Source: Bacteroidia bacterium
GTDB taxonomy: Bacteria > Bacteroidota > Bacteroidia > UKL13-3
Reading direction: 5' to 3'
Assembly (NCBI GenBank): GCA_021740845.1
Contig: JAIOYZ010000009.1
Location: 1-64,000 of the forward strand
Length of the DNA: 64,000 nt
Shown here: positions 25,195-34,293 of the stretch, one piece after another
Layout: each line of letters begins with the position of its first letter
Numbering within the stretch: position 1 is the first letter of the stretch
Made by a program: the position numbers and the translations under genes
The notes under the pieces: generated by a model
The model's database searches: none
What the model was told of the DNA's origin: nothing
The model's input: the letters and a program-made list of their open reading frames with translations, nothing else

Positions 25195-26217
25195 ATGAAA
25201 TCTGCCCTTCGAATTGTACTACTTTTTATTTTCACGAGTCCGCGTTTATTGTGGTCGCAGAATTGTGCAGAGAAGATTGATTTAGCCAATAAAATGTTAG
25301 AGGCTAGAGAGTACGCAAATGCAATAAATTTGGTTCAACCTTGTTTAGATTCTAACCAAAGCAAGTCTATTCGTTGGCATGCCTACAGAGTGCAGTCTAT
25401 TGCCTATTCATTTATGGGTAGAACAGATAGTGCGCAATGGGCAGCTAAAGAATTATTGAATATTAACCCAGGTTATGTTCCTGATAAATTAAACAACCCA
25501 AAGGCCTTTATTAATTTAGTAAAAAGCCACGTAGATGTAAAGCCATTTACTTTTTATACCAATTTTGTATTGGGTTCAAATTTCAGCCAAGCCAAAGTTA
25601 TAAAATTGTATGGCGTTAACTTATCAACCAAAACCTATATACCTCAAATAGGATTTCAAATTGGGGAGCAATTGGGGATGTTTATAACACCTAGTCTTTC
25701 TGTAGACGTTGGTGCATTGGTTTATGGAAGCAGTTATGCCATAGATTACGATATTCCAAATTGGAGACTAAGATATCAGGAGAACATGTTGAGCATACAA
25801 GTTCCTGTTTCTGCCCAGTATTTATTTCAAGCCAATAAGCGTTTTCGGTTTGGACCACGATTGGGGTTTTACAAACAATATTTAGTTACCTCAGAAAATA
25901 GTTTTAAGTCTACCTATTTGCCCACCAATGAGCATACCAATTTGAATAGGGAGCTTTCCTACGAGCGCAGAAACAAGTGGCAAACTGGCGGTGTTTTGGG
26001 ATTAACAGGTTTGTATAAATTAGGTAGAGGTCATCTTAATTTTCAAATATCCTATTCAAAATCTTTTACTGATTTTAATAAACCAGATACTAGATACAAT
26101 GCTCCCGATTTAATGTATAACTATTTTTATCTGGATGATAATTTGCGCATGAATAATTGGAGCTTTAGCTTTGGTTATACGCATATTCTTCACAAAGCAG
26201 TTGGTAAATTTGAATAA
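25195..26217 (+). CDS. Outer-membrane beta-barrel protein with N-terminal TPR-like helices
   Basis: A protein of about 340 aa is read from MKSALRIVLLFIF; 12 upstream codons look non-coding. After the signal peptide (ending LLWSQ), residues ~22-100 resemble a tetratricopeptide pair (AREYANAINLVQPCLD, then SFMGRTDSAQWAAKELL). The rest alternates aromatic strands typical of an outer-membrane barrel (FGPRLGFYKQYLVTS, GHLNFQISYSKSF) and ends WSFSFGYTHIL. The next gene starts 4 bp after its stop, so it forms an operon with the two lipoprotein genes. It may assemble or anchor them (inference). Confidence 0.7.
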   Translation: MKSALRIVLLFIFTSPRLLWSQNCAEKIDLANKMLEAREYANAINLVQPCLDSNQSKSIRWHAYRVQSIAYSFMGRTDSAQWAAKELLNINPGYVPDKLNNPKAFINLVKSHVDVKPFTFYTNFVLGSNFSQAKVIKLYGVNLSTKTYIPQIGFQIGEQLGMFITPSLSVDVGALVYGSSYAIDYDIPNWRLRYQENMLSIQVPVSAQYLFQANKRFRFGPRLGFYKQYLVTSENSFKSTYLPTNEHTNLNRELSYERRNKWQTGGVLGLTGLYKLGRGHLNFQISYSKSFTDFNKPDTRYNAPDLMYNYFYLDDNLRMNNWSFSFGYTHILHKAVGKFE

Positions 26218-26221
26218 GCCT

Positions 26222-27406
26222 ATGAAGAATCTACTAGTATTTGCAGGAGTTTTTCTTTTGATGGTTTGGTTTGGGTCTTGTCGGAAAACCTATACAGACC
26301 CAGATGTTTCTTGTGTTGTTAATCCTTCACCAGTTATAAAAGGGAAGTTGGAATTGGATGTTACAGGTTTTTTTCCATTAGCCGACAACTCCTTTATTAT
26401 ATCGGTTATACCTACTTTAGGTTCATTTGAAAAAAAAGTTGTTTACCTTCATTACGATGAAAATTTTAATTTTATTGACTCTACTATTTTTTTACATAAC
26501 TGGCAGGTAAAAAATAAATATTTTGGGAAGGGGGTTCAAATAAACAACAGTATCTTTAATGTTTATTCCCGTATTTTATATGATAGTCCCCCCGAGTATT
26601 TTATTATTGAAACAGATTTTAATTATAAAATTAAAGACCAAAGTTCTAATATACAAAATACCTTAAATAATTCGGGATTATCAGTTAATGCCAGGCCTCA
26701 AATCATACAATTGGCAAATGGCAATTTGGTAACAGCCACTTCAACTTATAGTTCATCAGGACAAAATTCCTTAGTATTAAATTCTGTTTATTTGGTGGCA
26801 TTTGGAAAGGATATTCATGGTGCCCCACTATGGAAGAATGATTCTGTTTATACTTTAGGAAATATACAAGGGAAAAAACTAGTTGACATGGCTTCAGATG
26901 GGAATTTCTTTTATGTACTTTGTGGTAATAGTTCAAACCAATCTGATAATGCAGTTTTAAGAAAACACGATGAAAACGGCAATTTAATTTGGATTTCAGA
27001 AGTACCCATTAATTACGGCCATCAAATTTTGGTTCAAGAAGATAAAATAATACTTTTTGGGCAAGGATATGGCATGCAGATTTATGATAAACAGGGTGCC
27101 TTGATAAAGAATACTGGAATAACAGATTATAATTTACTCAGTGATGGAAGTCAGGGTTTTTTAGGTTTAAATATATGGAAATCTCAGGATAATCCACTTA
27201 TCTATAAAAATGCAGTTTTAAAATACAATTCAGATTTTACTGATTATAAACTAAGATTTTATGGAGATAATGTTAATCCCTATAATGTTCTTGGTAGATT
27301 GATTGATGGCTCTTACGTTTTGGTTACGAGTATTAATGGGCCCGGATTTGGAGAACAATTTGTGTTTTATAAATTAGATGCAGACCTCAATGATTATACT
27401 AAATAA
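26222..27406 (+). CDS. Lipoprotein, probable PQQ/beta-propeller-like, first of a paralogous pair
   Basis: A protein of about 394 aa is read from ATG 26222. The lipoprotein signal peptide ends LLMVWFGSC, with mature Cys followed by RKTYTDP. The body has repeated strand-turn units with Tyr/Asp-rich loops (HYDENFNFIDSTIF, LRKHDENGNLIWISEV, VLKYNSDFTDYKLRF) that resemble propeller blades. The tail is FVFYKLDADLNDYTK. It is strikingly similar in order and wording to the next gene and is probably cotranscribed with the outer-membrane protein upstream. The function is unknown. Confidence 0.7.
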   Translation: MKNLLVFAGVFLLMVWFGSCRKTYTDPDVSCVVNPSPVIKGKLELDVTGFFPLADNSFIISVIPTLGSFEKKVVYLHYDENFNFIDSTIFLHNWQVKNKYFGKGVQINNSIFNVYSRILYDSPPEYFIIETDFNYKIKDQSSNIQNTLNNSGLSVNARPQIIQLANGNLVTATSTYSSSGQNSLVLNSVYLVAFGKDIHGAPLWKNDSVYTLGNIQGKKLVDMASDGNFFYVLCGNSSNQSDNAVLRKHDENGNLIWISEVPINYGHQILVQEDKIILFGQGYGMQIYDKQGALIKNTGITDYNLLSDGSQGFLGLNIWKSQDNPLIYKNAVLKYNSDFTDYKLRFYGDNVNPYNVLGRLIDGSYVLVTSINGPGFGEQFVFYKLDADLNDYTK

Positions 27407-27418
27407 TTGGCTAAAATT

Positions 27419-28570
27419 ATGATTCGTTTTTTGAAACATATTGCATTGCCTTCTGCTCTAGTCTTTCTAGGTTTATTTCAATTTTCTTGTCGTAAAACGT
27501 ATTCTGATCCAAAGGTTCCAGATGTGTTTAATCTTTCCCCAGTTAAAACAGGATATATGGAATTAAATACTTCCTATTTTTTACCACTTCCTGATAATAC
27601 CTTTCTTATTTCTGTTAAATCTACTTCTTGGACTTACCTAGACAAGGAGGTTTTCTTGCATTACGATGCAAATTTTAATTTTATAGATTCTACCTATTTT
27701 TCTGAAGATTTGTTTTTTGGAAATGGAGTTGAATCTAATGGCAGTATTTTCAATGTTTTCTTGCAAACCAATTACGAGAGAACAAAATATAATTACACTT
27801 TGCTTGAAACCGATTACAATTATAAAAAGAAAGACCAAAGTGGTAATTTATTGGATTCATTTCAAATTCAACCTTATAAATACAATGCTCCAAAGATAGT
27901 TCAATTACAAAATGGTACCCTTGTTACTGCTATTACTAGTCAGGTAAATGGCAAAGATGTTTCTATTGTTCTAGCTGCGTTTAACCAAGGCTTGCACTCT
28001 AAGCCAGTTTGGAAAAACGATTCAGTATATTCTGTAAACGCTGTAAATGGAACTAACTTGGTTGATATGGGTTCAGACGGCAATAAATTTTATGTGTTGA
28101 CTAAAGACCATAGTAATTCAAAGGGAGTATTGCGCAAGCATGATGAAAATGGGAACTTAATTTGGAAAAGGGAACTTCAAAACTTTTACGATAAACTAAT
28201 TTTGGTTCAAAACGAAATGGTGGTTTTATATAAGAATTATTCTGGCATGTTGTATTATGATAAAGAGGGCAATTTATTGGGAAGCAATAGCTATAAAGAT
28301 TATAATTTAGTTAGCAACAGTAATGCTGGATTCTTAGGATTAAACATGGTTGGAAATCAATGGGGACAAACAACAACAATAACTAAATACAATTCCAATT
28401 TGGTACCTGTTAAATCAAGAGATTTTGGTGATGGACAATTTCATTATAGTGTTCTTGGTAAATTACACGATGGAACCTTTGTTTTGGTAATGAGTATGAG
28501 AATTCAAGACCTCGATGAGAAATTGGTGTTTTATAAATTGGATGCCGACCTTAATTATATTAATCGTTGA
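27419..28570 (+). CDS. Lipoprotein, probable PQQ/beta-propeller-like, second of a paralogous pair
   Basis: A protein of about 383 aa is read from ATG 27419 (MIRFLKHIALPS); a TTG four codons upstream is less likely. The lipobox is GLFQFSC followed by RKTYSDP, the same mature N-terminus as the preceding paralogue. Shared landmarks include HYDANFNFIDSTYF, LRKHDENGNLIWKREL and FYKLDADLNYINR. It starts 12 bp after the previous stop. A variant iterated motif (TTTTGGTTCAAAACGAAA, about 28200) is read through as ILVQNE. The pair arose by tandem duplication. Confidence 0.7.
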   Translation: MIRFLKHIALPSALVFLGLFQFSCRKTYSDPKVPDVFNLSPVKTGYMELNTSYFLPLPDNTFLISVKSTSWTYLDKEVFLHYDANFNFIDSTYFSEDLFFGNGVESNGSIFNVFLQTNYERTKYNYTLLETDYNYKKKDQSGNLLDSFQIQPYKYNAPKIVQLQNGTLVTAITSQVNGKDVSIVLAAFNQGLHSKPVWKNDSVYSVNAVNGTNLVDMGSDGNKFYVLTKDHSNSKGVLRKHDENGNLIWKRELQNFYDKLILVQNEMVVLYKNYSGMLYYDKEGNLLGSNSYKDYNLVSNSNAGFLGLNMVGNQWGQTTTITKYNSNLVPVKSRDFGDGQFHYSVLGKLHDGTFVLVMSMRIQDLDEKLVFYKLDADLNYINR

Positions 28571-28767
28571 GTAAAATAATGGGTTTGATTAATTGATAAA
28601 AACCTGTTTGATAATTTTGTTTAAACCATTGCATTCTAACTAAATTTTAGGTGACTTTTGAGTGCAATTTTCTTAGCAATTGCTAATCCTATTTCTATTC
28701 CTTTGTGAGTTAAGTCATGTTTTAAACCGTTTGAAATCCAGACCTTTGATTGATTAAATTAAAAGCC

Positions 28768-29070
28768 ATGGAAGATCGATTAAAGAGTCTATTATTTATG
28801 GGCGTTGGCTTAGCTTCCACTTCTCGCAAGGCCAAATTACTTTTAGATAAATTGGAGATGGAAGGGCAATTAAGTGAGGAAGAAGGCCGCAGAATTGTGA
28901 GTGAAATTATGGATGGTGTAAAGAGTGAAGGTGCGCATCTGCAAGAAGATGTTTACCGCTATTTACACGAAATTTTAAACGAAGTAGATACGCCAAGCAA
29001 AAAGGAGTTTAATGAACTTAAATTACGGGTAGAGAAATTGGAGGCTATCCTACAAGAAAAACTATCATGA
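28768..29070 (+). CDS. Small phasin-like protein upstream of ubiB
   Basis: A protein of about 100 aa is read from MEDRLKSLLFMGVGLASTSR. A short hydrophobic N-terminal segment is followed by mostly helical sequence with an RKAKLLLDKLEMEGQLSEEE section and a C-terminal coiled coil (FNELKLRVEKLEAILQEKL). This is reminiscent of phasins and the small PHA-granule-associated proteins often found beside ABC1/UbiB genes. Its stop overlaps the ubiB start (ATGA), indicating translational coupling. A direct role with the kinase is inferred from that coupling. Confidence 0.6.
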   Translation: MEDRLKSLLFMGVGLASTSRKAKLLLDKLEMEGQLSEEEGRRIVSEIMDGVKSEGAHLQEDVYRYLHEILNEVDTPSKKEFNELKLRVEKLEAILQEKLS

Positions 29071-30725
29071 CATTCAAACATCTTAAACGGTACAAGTATG
29101 TTTTGCAAGTGTTGATGAAACACGGGCTAGATGATATGATGGCGCATTCGAGTTTGAAAAAATTCCTGCCCAAAATAAAACTTCACCGCAAAATTAAAGG
29201 GGAACTTTCCAAAGTTTCTTATAGCAGGTACCAACGCATTCGAATGGCTTTAGAAGAGTTGGGTCCTACTTATATTAAGTTTGGCCAAATACTTAGTAAC
29301 CGCCCAGATTTATTGCCTGTAGAGTTAATAGACGAACTCAAAAAACTTCAAGATTCTGTTCCCTGTTTTCCTTTTTCCTCGGTTAAAACAATTATAGAAA
29401 CCGACCTCAATGGTAGCTTAGATGAGTTGTTTCATTCTTTTGAAGAGACTCCCATTGCTTCTGCAAGTATTGCGCAAGTCCATTTGGCCAAATTGCATAC
29501 TGGCGAGATTGTAGTATTAAAAGTACAGCGCCCAGATATCGAAGAAATGATTGAGGAAGACCTCAAAATTTTAGGCGATTTGGCAGAAATTGCAGAACAT
29601 AATTTTCCTCAAATAGCTCGGTTTGAACCAATAGAATTGGTAAAGTCATTGGATAAGTCGATGAACAGAGAGCTGAATTTTTTATTGGAAGCCTATAATA
29701 TCAATCATTTTAGGCATTTGTTTGCCAACGACGAAAAGGTTTATGCACCAAAAGTTTATAGCAAATACAGCACACGCCGAGTTATTTGTTTGGAGTATAT
29801 AGATGGGATCAAACTGAACCAATTGGAAAAACTAAGGGCACAAAATATCGATTTGAGTCAATTGGCTGAACAAGGTTTGTATATTTATTTCCAACAGATA
29901 TTTCGCTTTGGCTTTTTCCATGCCGACCCACATCCAGGAAATGTTTTTGTACTTAGAGATGGAAGAATTTGCCTTTTAGATTTTGGCATGGTTGGTACCA
30001 TGAATCGTAAGGACAAAGAGGCTTTCAAAAATTTTATTATTGCCATTGCCAAAGGAGATTTGCGTAACCTCACCGATGCAATAGAGCAGTTAAGTAACCG
30101 TAAAAAATCAATTAACAAATCGGAATTAGAATACGATATAAGTATCCTTATCGAAGAGTTTCCTCCCGAAACCATTGATGAACGCAATATGGGCGAGATT
30201 GTTGACAGGCTTCAAAAAATTATCTTTAAACACAAACTTAGCTTTAGCAACGATTTCTTTTTGTTGCTAAGAGCACTTGTAATTTTAGATGGCATCAGCC
30301 GGCAGCTCGACCCAAAATTTAATACCTTGGAAAGAATCAGGAAACATTCGTTTCGTTTGTTTGAGGAAGGATTAGAGCCTAAAAATTTACTTAAATCTGC
30401 TTTGCAAGAAATGGTAGATATTTGGGATTTTGTGAGAGTTCTACCAGCAGATTTTAAAGGGATTCTCAACCGAATTAAAGAGGGTAAAGTGAAATTAGAA
30501 TTTATCGGTTTGAACCAATTGTTGCATACACTCGATGTTATTTCCAATCGCTTGTCGGCAGCAATAATTTTAGCCGCTATGATTTTGGGCTCCTCAATGG
30601 TAGTTTTGAGTCAAATTCCTCCGCTTTGGAAGGGCATTCCAATTATAGGTTTGATTGGGATTATTGTTTCGGGTATCTTTGGTAGCATGATGCTTTTTTC
30701 AATTTATAAAAACGGCAAATTTTAA
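29067..30725 (+). CDS. ubiB: UbiB/ABC1-family atypical kinase
   Basis: This 552-aa protein has the family's signature blocks. These are the KxGQ motif (YIKFGQILSNRPDLLP, about 70-85), the Ala-rich loop (ASASIAQVHLA, about 130), the ATP-binding Lys (VVLKVQRPDI), and the catalytic HADPHPGNVFVL (about 290) with the metal-binding LLDFGMVG. The C-terminus has two predicted membrane helices (AAIILAAMILGSSMVVLS and IIGLIGIIVSGIFGSMMLF). These ATPases support quinone or isoprenoid lipid metabolism. Here the partners are a phasin-like and a coiled-coil protein. Two iterated motifs (29630, 30507) are read as RFEP and GLNQ. Confidence 0.88.
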   Translation: MTFKHLKRYKYVLQVLMKHGLDDMMAHSSLKKFLPKIKLHRKIKGELSKVSYSRYQRIRMALEELGPTYIKFGQILSNRPDLLPVELIDELKKLQDSVPCFPFSSVKTIIETDLNGSLDELFHSFEETPIASASIAQVHLAKLHTGEIVVLKVQRPDIEEMIEEDLKILGDLAEIAEHNFPQIARFEPIELVKSLDKSMNRELNFLLEAYNINHFRHLFANDEKVYAPKVYSKYSTRRVICLEYIDGIKLNQLEKLRAQNIDLSQLAEQGLYIYFQQIFRFGFFHADPHPGNVFVLRDGRICLLDFGMVGTMNRKDKEAFKNFIIAIAKGDLRNLTDAIEQLSNRKKSINKSELEYDISILIEEFPPETIDERNMGEIVDRLQKIIFKHKLSFSNDFFLLLRALVILDGISRQLDPKFNTLERIRKHSFRLFEEGLEPKNLLKSALQEMVDIWDFVRVLPADFKGILNRIKEGKVKLEFIGLNQLLHTLDVISNRLSAAIILAAMILGSSMVVLSQIPPLWKGIPIIGLIGIIVSGIFGSMMLFSIYKNGKF

Positions 30726-30736
30726 TAATAATAATT

Positions 30737-31363
30737 ATGGACGCAAAACAATTTAGTGATCAGACCAAACAATTTGTTTCTGATTGGCAAAAGAGATTAG
30801 AAGAAATGCAAATGCAATTTTCTTTAGGGAAAATGGATGCAGTTGATGCCTTTGAAAAGCAAAAAGAACAATACCGCAGCATGTTGTTAACCTTCAAAGA
30901 AAACATCGATAAAGGCACCGGAATGGCCGAAGAAAAGGCAACTGAAATGAAAGCCAAAATTGAAGAATTACGTCTTCAATTAACACTTGGTAAAGCAGAT
31001 GGAATGGATGCTTTTGAAGAACAACGTAAGAAAATTGAATTGGCCATGCACGAGTTATATGTTGCTAACAAAAGCAATTTAGACGAGGCATATAATAAGT
31101 CGTTGACCTTTTTTGACCATAATGCTGAAGCATTTAAGACAGGTTTGGAAATTGTAAAATTGCAATTCTCCCTAGCTAAAATGGATGCCAAAGACACCAT
31201 GGAAGAAAAACAAAAAGAGATTGGTGAGAAAATGAATGAAATGAACCAACAGTTTAAAACCATTCAAGACGCTGCCATGGAAAACATAGACGATATGAAC
31301 CGCCAGCTAAGGGAGAATTTTGAGAAAATGAAAGCATACGCCGAAGGTTGGATGAAGAAATAG
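30737..31363 (+). CDS. Coiled-coil protein with three 20-residue repeats
   Basis: This 208-aa hydrophilic, Met/Glu/Lys-rich protein has no signal peptide. Three repeats share the pattern (L/M)QxxLxKxDxxDxxE: MQFSLGKMDAVDAFEKQKEQ, LQLTLGKADGMDAFEEQRKK and LQFSLAKMDAKDTMEEKQKE. They are spaced by about 55-70 residues of helical sequence. It lies 11 bp after ubiB, so it is likely the third gene of that operon. No family was recognised. The helical repeats suggest a scaffold or granule-coat-like protein (inference from context). Confidence 0.7.
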   Translation: MDAKQFSDQTKQFVSDWQKRLEEMQMQFSLGKMDAVDAFEKQKEQYRSMLLTFKENIDKGTGMAEEKATEMKAKIEELRLQLTLGKADGMDAFEEQRKKIELAMHELYVANKSNLDEAYNKSLTFFDHNAEAFKTGLEIVKLQFSLAKMDAKDTMEEKQKEIGEKMNEMNQQFKTIQDAAMENIDDMNRQLRENFEKMKAYAEGWMKK

Positions 31364-31460
31364 TCCCTCATCAACAAAGCCTGACCAGAACAACGATGGC
31401 TGCGCTGCGATGAGGATAAAATACCAATTGAAGGTATAATCTCGCATCGCGTCGAAGCCC

Positions 31461-31491
31461 TTGTTATGTAAGGGTAGAAAACTTACTTTTG
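31461..31491 (+). promoter_or_regulatory. Promoter for prfC
   Basis: TTG (31461-31463) and TACTTTTG (31484-31491) are 20 bp apart, matching the Bacteroidota TTG-N19/20-TAnnTTTG layout. The expected start point (about 31496) lies inside the hairpin that follows. Confidence 0.65.
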
Positions 31492-31493
31492 CG

Positions 31494-31519
31494 GCCCCGG
31501 AGTTTTTCGGGGCTTTTTT
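31494..31519 (+). terminator. Terminator-like hairpin at the 5' end of the prfC transcript
   Basis: GCCCCG (31494-31499) pairs with CGGGGC (31508-31513) and is followed by six T's. It lies between the putative prfC promoter and the ATG at 31528. It may end the upstream operon or act as an attenuator or 5'-end stabiliser. Confidence 0.6.
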
Positions 31520-31527
31520 ATAAATAC

Positions 31528-33138
31528 ATGAGTATCAAACAAGAAATAGATAAAAGGAAAACATTCGCCATAATTTCCCATCCCGATGCAGGTAAAACTA
31601 CCTTAACAGAAAAGTTCTTGCTATTTGGTGGTGCCATCCAAGTGGCGGGTGCGGTGAAGAGCAATAAAATCAAGAAAACCTCTACTTCCGATTTTATGGA
31701 AATAGAAAAGCAACGTGGAATTTCAGTTGCCACTTCGGTAATGGCCTTTGAATACAAAGACAAACGCATAAATATTTTAGATACTCCTGGGCATAAAGAT
31801 TTTGCTGAAGATACTTACCGTACTTTAACCGCGGTGGATAGTGTAATTGTGGTGGTGGATTCGGTAAAAGGGGTAGAAGAGCAAACAAAAAGATTGGTGG
31901 AAGTGTGCAGGATGCGCAATACACCAGTTATTATTTTTATCAATAAATTGGATAGAGAAGGTAAAGATCCTTTCGATTTGTTAGAAGAAATTGATTCTAC
32001 TTTACACATTCAAACTCGTCCGCTTTCTTGGCCTATCAACCAAGGTTCATTATTCAAAGGTGTATATAATTTATACCGAGGCAACCTCAATTTGTTCGAA
32101 TCCAATAAATCGCAATTGGCAGATGAGGTAATAAATATTCCTAACCTTCATGGAGAAGAAATTCTTACTTATTTGAGTCAGAAGGATACTTCCAAATTGC
32201 GCGAAGACGTGGAATTAATCGAAGGAGTTTTTGAGCCCTTTGATGTAGAATTGTATAGAAGTGGTTTGTTAGCACCTGTGTTTTTTGGTTCAGCCATTAA
32301 TAATTTTGGCATACAAGAATTGCTTGAAACCTTTTTGGAGATTGCGCCAAGTCCACGAAGCAGGGAAGCCGCAGAACGTATGGTGGCGCCAGATGAAACT
32401 AAGTTAAGCGGATTTGTTTTTAAAATTCATGCCAACTTAGATCCCAATCACCGCGATAGAATTGCCTTTATGCGCGTGTGTTCTGGTAAGTTTGAACGCA
32501 ATACTTTTTACTACCATACGCGTACAGGAAAGAAATTGAAATTTGCCAATCCTGCTACTTTTATGGCCAACGAAAAAATTCTAACCAGCGAGGCATATCC
32601 TGGCGATGTTATTGGCTTGTACGATAGCGGAAACTTTAAAATTGGTGATACCTTAACAGAAGGCGAGAACCTTCATTTTAAAGGTATTCCAAGCTTCTCA
32701 CCAGAGATATTTAAAGAGTTGGAAAACCGCGATCCAATGAAAACAAAACAATTGGAAAAAGGTATAAACCAATTAAGTGAAGAGGGTGTTGCGCAATTGT
32801 TTAAACAAGAACCAGGAAACAGAAAAATAATTGGAACGGTGGGTGACCTTCAATTTGAAGTAATTCAGTTTCGTTTAGAACACGAGTATGGCGCCAAGTG
32901 TGCGTTTATTCCATTAAAGTTTTTCAAAGCATTTTGGATTACCAGCAAAGACAAGCAGATTTTAGATACCTTTATGCACCGTAAATCATACGCCATTGTT
33001 CACGATAAAGAAGGCAACCCTGTTTTCTTAGCAGAAAGCGAGTGGAATGTTACCCTATCTAAAAACGATTTCCCAGAGGTAGAATTCCATACTATTTCAG
33101 AGTACAATGCAGTAGCCAATGAGGCAGCGGTTAGTTAA
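31528..33138 (+). CDS. prfC: Peptide chain release factor 3
   Basis: A 536-aa GTPase is read from [13 protein letters not shown] at 31528; upstream in-frame codons cover the hairpin and look non-coding. The G motifs are intact: G1 [10 protein letters not shown]3 DTPGHKDF, G4 [12 protein letters not shown]. The RF3-specific domains follow, with [14 protein letters not shown] near the C-terminus. RF3 recycles class I release factors from the ribosome. Length and order match the family. A promoter and a hairpin lie just upstream. Confidence 0.95.
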   Translation: MSIKQEIDKRKTFAIISHPDAGKTTLTEKFLLFGGAIQVAGAVKSNKIKKTSTSDFMEIEKQRGISVATSVMAFEYKDKRINILDTPGHKDFAEDTYRTLTAVDSVIVVVDSVKGVEEQTKRLVEVCRMRNTPVIIFINKLDREGKDPFDLLEEIDSTLHIQTRPLSWPINQGSLFKGVYNLYRGNLNLFESNKSQLADEVINIPNLHGEEILTYLSQKDTSKLREDVELIEGVFEPFDVELYRSGLLAPVFFGSAINNFGIQELLETFLEIAPSPRSREAAERMVAPDETKLSGFVFKIHANLDPNHRDRIAFMRVCSGKFERNTFYYHTRTGKKLKFANPATFMANEKILTSEAYPGDVIGLYDSGNFKIGDTLTEGENLHFKGIPSFSPEIFKELENRDPMKTKQLEKGINQLSEEGVAQLFKQEPGNRKIIGTVGDLQFEVIQFRLEHEYGAKCAFIPLKFFKAFWITSKDKQILDTFMHRKSYAIVHDKEGNPVFLAESEWNVTLSKNDFPEVEFHTISEYNAVANEAAVS

Positions 33139-33152
33139 TTAAATTAATAAAA

Positions 33153-33168
33153 TTCGGTTTGAACCAAA
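33153..33168 (-). repeat. Iterated motif, full 16-bp copy (reverse)
   Basis: TTCGGTTTGAACCAAA ends 5 bp before the ATG of the VF530 gene. Confidence 0.85.
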
Positions 33169-33173
33169 CTCAA

Positions 33174-33416
33174 ATGGAAGCACAAAAAAACAATCCTTTA
33201 CACGGCCTCACTTTGGAGTTTATTCTCACCGATATGGTGAACAATGAAGGTTGGGATTTTTTAGGTGAAGAGGTAAATATCAATTGCTTTAAAAGCAACC
33301 AAACCATTAAATCGAGTTTAAATTTTTTGCGCAAAACTCCGTGGGCTAGGGCAAAGGTGGAGAGTTTATATACCTATGTATTGAGGGAGCGGAAGAGGAA
33401 ATTAAACAGGGGCTAA
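33174..33416 (+). CDS. VF530 (DUF2132) family DNA-binding protein
   Basis: An 80-aa protein is read from MEAQKNNPLHGLTLEFILTD. It has the family's compact signature: HGLTLEFILTDMV, then INCFKSNQTIKSSLNFLRKT, PWARAKVESLY and a basic tail RERKRKL. The VF530 fold is an all-helical domain found in small bacterial DNA-binding or nucleoid-associated proteins. It lies 35 bp after prfC on the same strand and could share its transcript. A strong terminator follows. Confidence 0.88.
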   Translation: MEAQKNNPLHGLTLEFILTDMVNNEGWDFLGEEVNINCFKSNQTIKSSLNFLRKTPWARAKVESLYTYVLRERKRKLNRG

Positions 33417-33456
33417 TGTTTCTTTCCTGTGCTTTCATTTCCAAAAATTGGCATAA

Positions 33457-33489
33457 AAAAACACCTTGAAGTTTTCTTCAAGGTGTTTT
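33457..33489. terminator. Bidirectional intrinsic terminator
   Basis: AAAACACCTTGAAG pairs with CTTCAAGGTGTTTT around a TTTT loop. It separates the VF530 gene (+) from the rhodanese-thioredoxin gene (-). Confidence 0.92.
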
Positions 33490-33514
33490 CAATATCTCTA
33501 AAAAAATTTGGCAA

Positions 33515-34240
33515 CTACAAGCCAGTTTCTTTTAAGAAAGTAGCTTCGTCTATTAAGCCAGTATGCTTCCAAATTAGTTTACCGTCTTTGTATAATTCCA
33601 AATAAGGAATGCTTCCTATGCCTTTTGCTTGCAATAAATTGGCATGAATATCTGCATCCAATTTTATTAAAATCATTTTGTCTTGGCGTTCAGCACTTAC
33701 CTTTTCCATTATCGGGGTTAGCTCTTTGCAAGGGCGACACCATACTGCGTTAAAGTCTACCAATACATATTTATCGCTCTTTACCTTTTCTAAGAATTCT
33801 GCTTCGGTATATCCACCTTGTTTAATGGCAGGTGCATCGTTTCCAGTAACTAATTCTTTGCCGGCATTTCTCCAAGCCATAACGCCTGGCATTTCGTAAA
33901 CAGTTGTAAAACCATTGTTACGCAAATAGCTAGCAGCACTTGAGCTTCTGCCGCCAGATAAGCAATAAACAAAAACTGGTTTTTTCTTATCTAATTTAGA
34001 TGCCACTTGCTCAAAGCTTGGGTCGTTAACGGGTACGTTTGCTGCACCTTTTAAATGGCCACCTGCAAATTCATCAGCAGTTCTAACATCTAATAATTGT
34101 GGGTTGGTTTGATCCTTTAATAATTTCTCAAATTCGTCGGCAGAAACCTTTCCGCCAGTGCCTGGTTTTTGTTGGCAAGCGGCAAAAGATACCGACCAAA
34201 CCATGGCTAATACAAAAGCTATTTTATGCATGTTTTTCAT
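33515..34240 (-). CDS. Rhodanese-thioredoxin fusion lipoprotein
   Basis: A protein of about 241 aa is read from ATG 34240 (MKNMHKIAFVLAMVW). The lipobox ends FAAC, giving a lipidated Cys22. The rhodanese domain (~30-130) has the active loop CLSGGRSS with Cys93. The thioredoxin domain (~145-241) has WCRPC with Cys168 and Cys171. It is probably periplasmic-facing, passing sulfane sulfur from the rhodanese to the thioredoxin dithiol for reduction (inference). It follows a rhodanese and a YgaP-like membrane gene on the same strand. A variant iterated motif sits 7 bp upstream of the ATG. Confidence 0.85.
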   Translation of the reverse strand: MKNMHKIAFVLAMVWSVSFAACQQKPGTGGKVSADEFEKLLKDQTNPQLLDVRTADEFAGGHLKGAANVPVNDPSFEQVASKLDKKKPVFVYCLSGGRSSSAASYLRNNGFTTVYEMPGVMAWRNAGKELVTGNDAPAIKQGGYTEAEFLEKVKSDKYVLVDFNAVWCRPCKELTPIMEKVSAERQDKMILIKLDADIHANLLQAKGIGSIPYLELYKDGKLIWKHTGLIDEATFLKETGL

Positions 34241-34246
34241 TTTTTT

Positions 34247-34262
34247 TTCGTTTTGAACCAAA
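34247..34262 (-). repeat. Iterated motif, variant copy before the start codon
   Basis: It reads TTTGGTTCAAAACGAA on the minus strand, followed by an A-run and the ATG at 34240. It is the same variant as at 22873. Confidence 0.7.
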
Positions 34263-34293
34263 AGGATTTTTGGAATAAGGACACTAATTTAAA

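Noticed and set aside
28571-28767. Open minus-strand frame reading ISNGLKHDLTHKG then IEIGLAIAKKIALKSHLKFS
   Set aside because: About 38 codons with no start codon and no recognised family. It could be a relic but is too weak to annotate.
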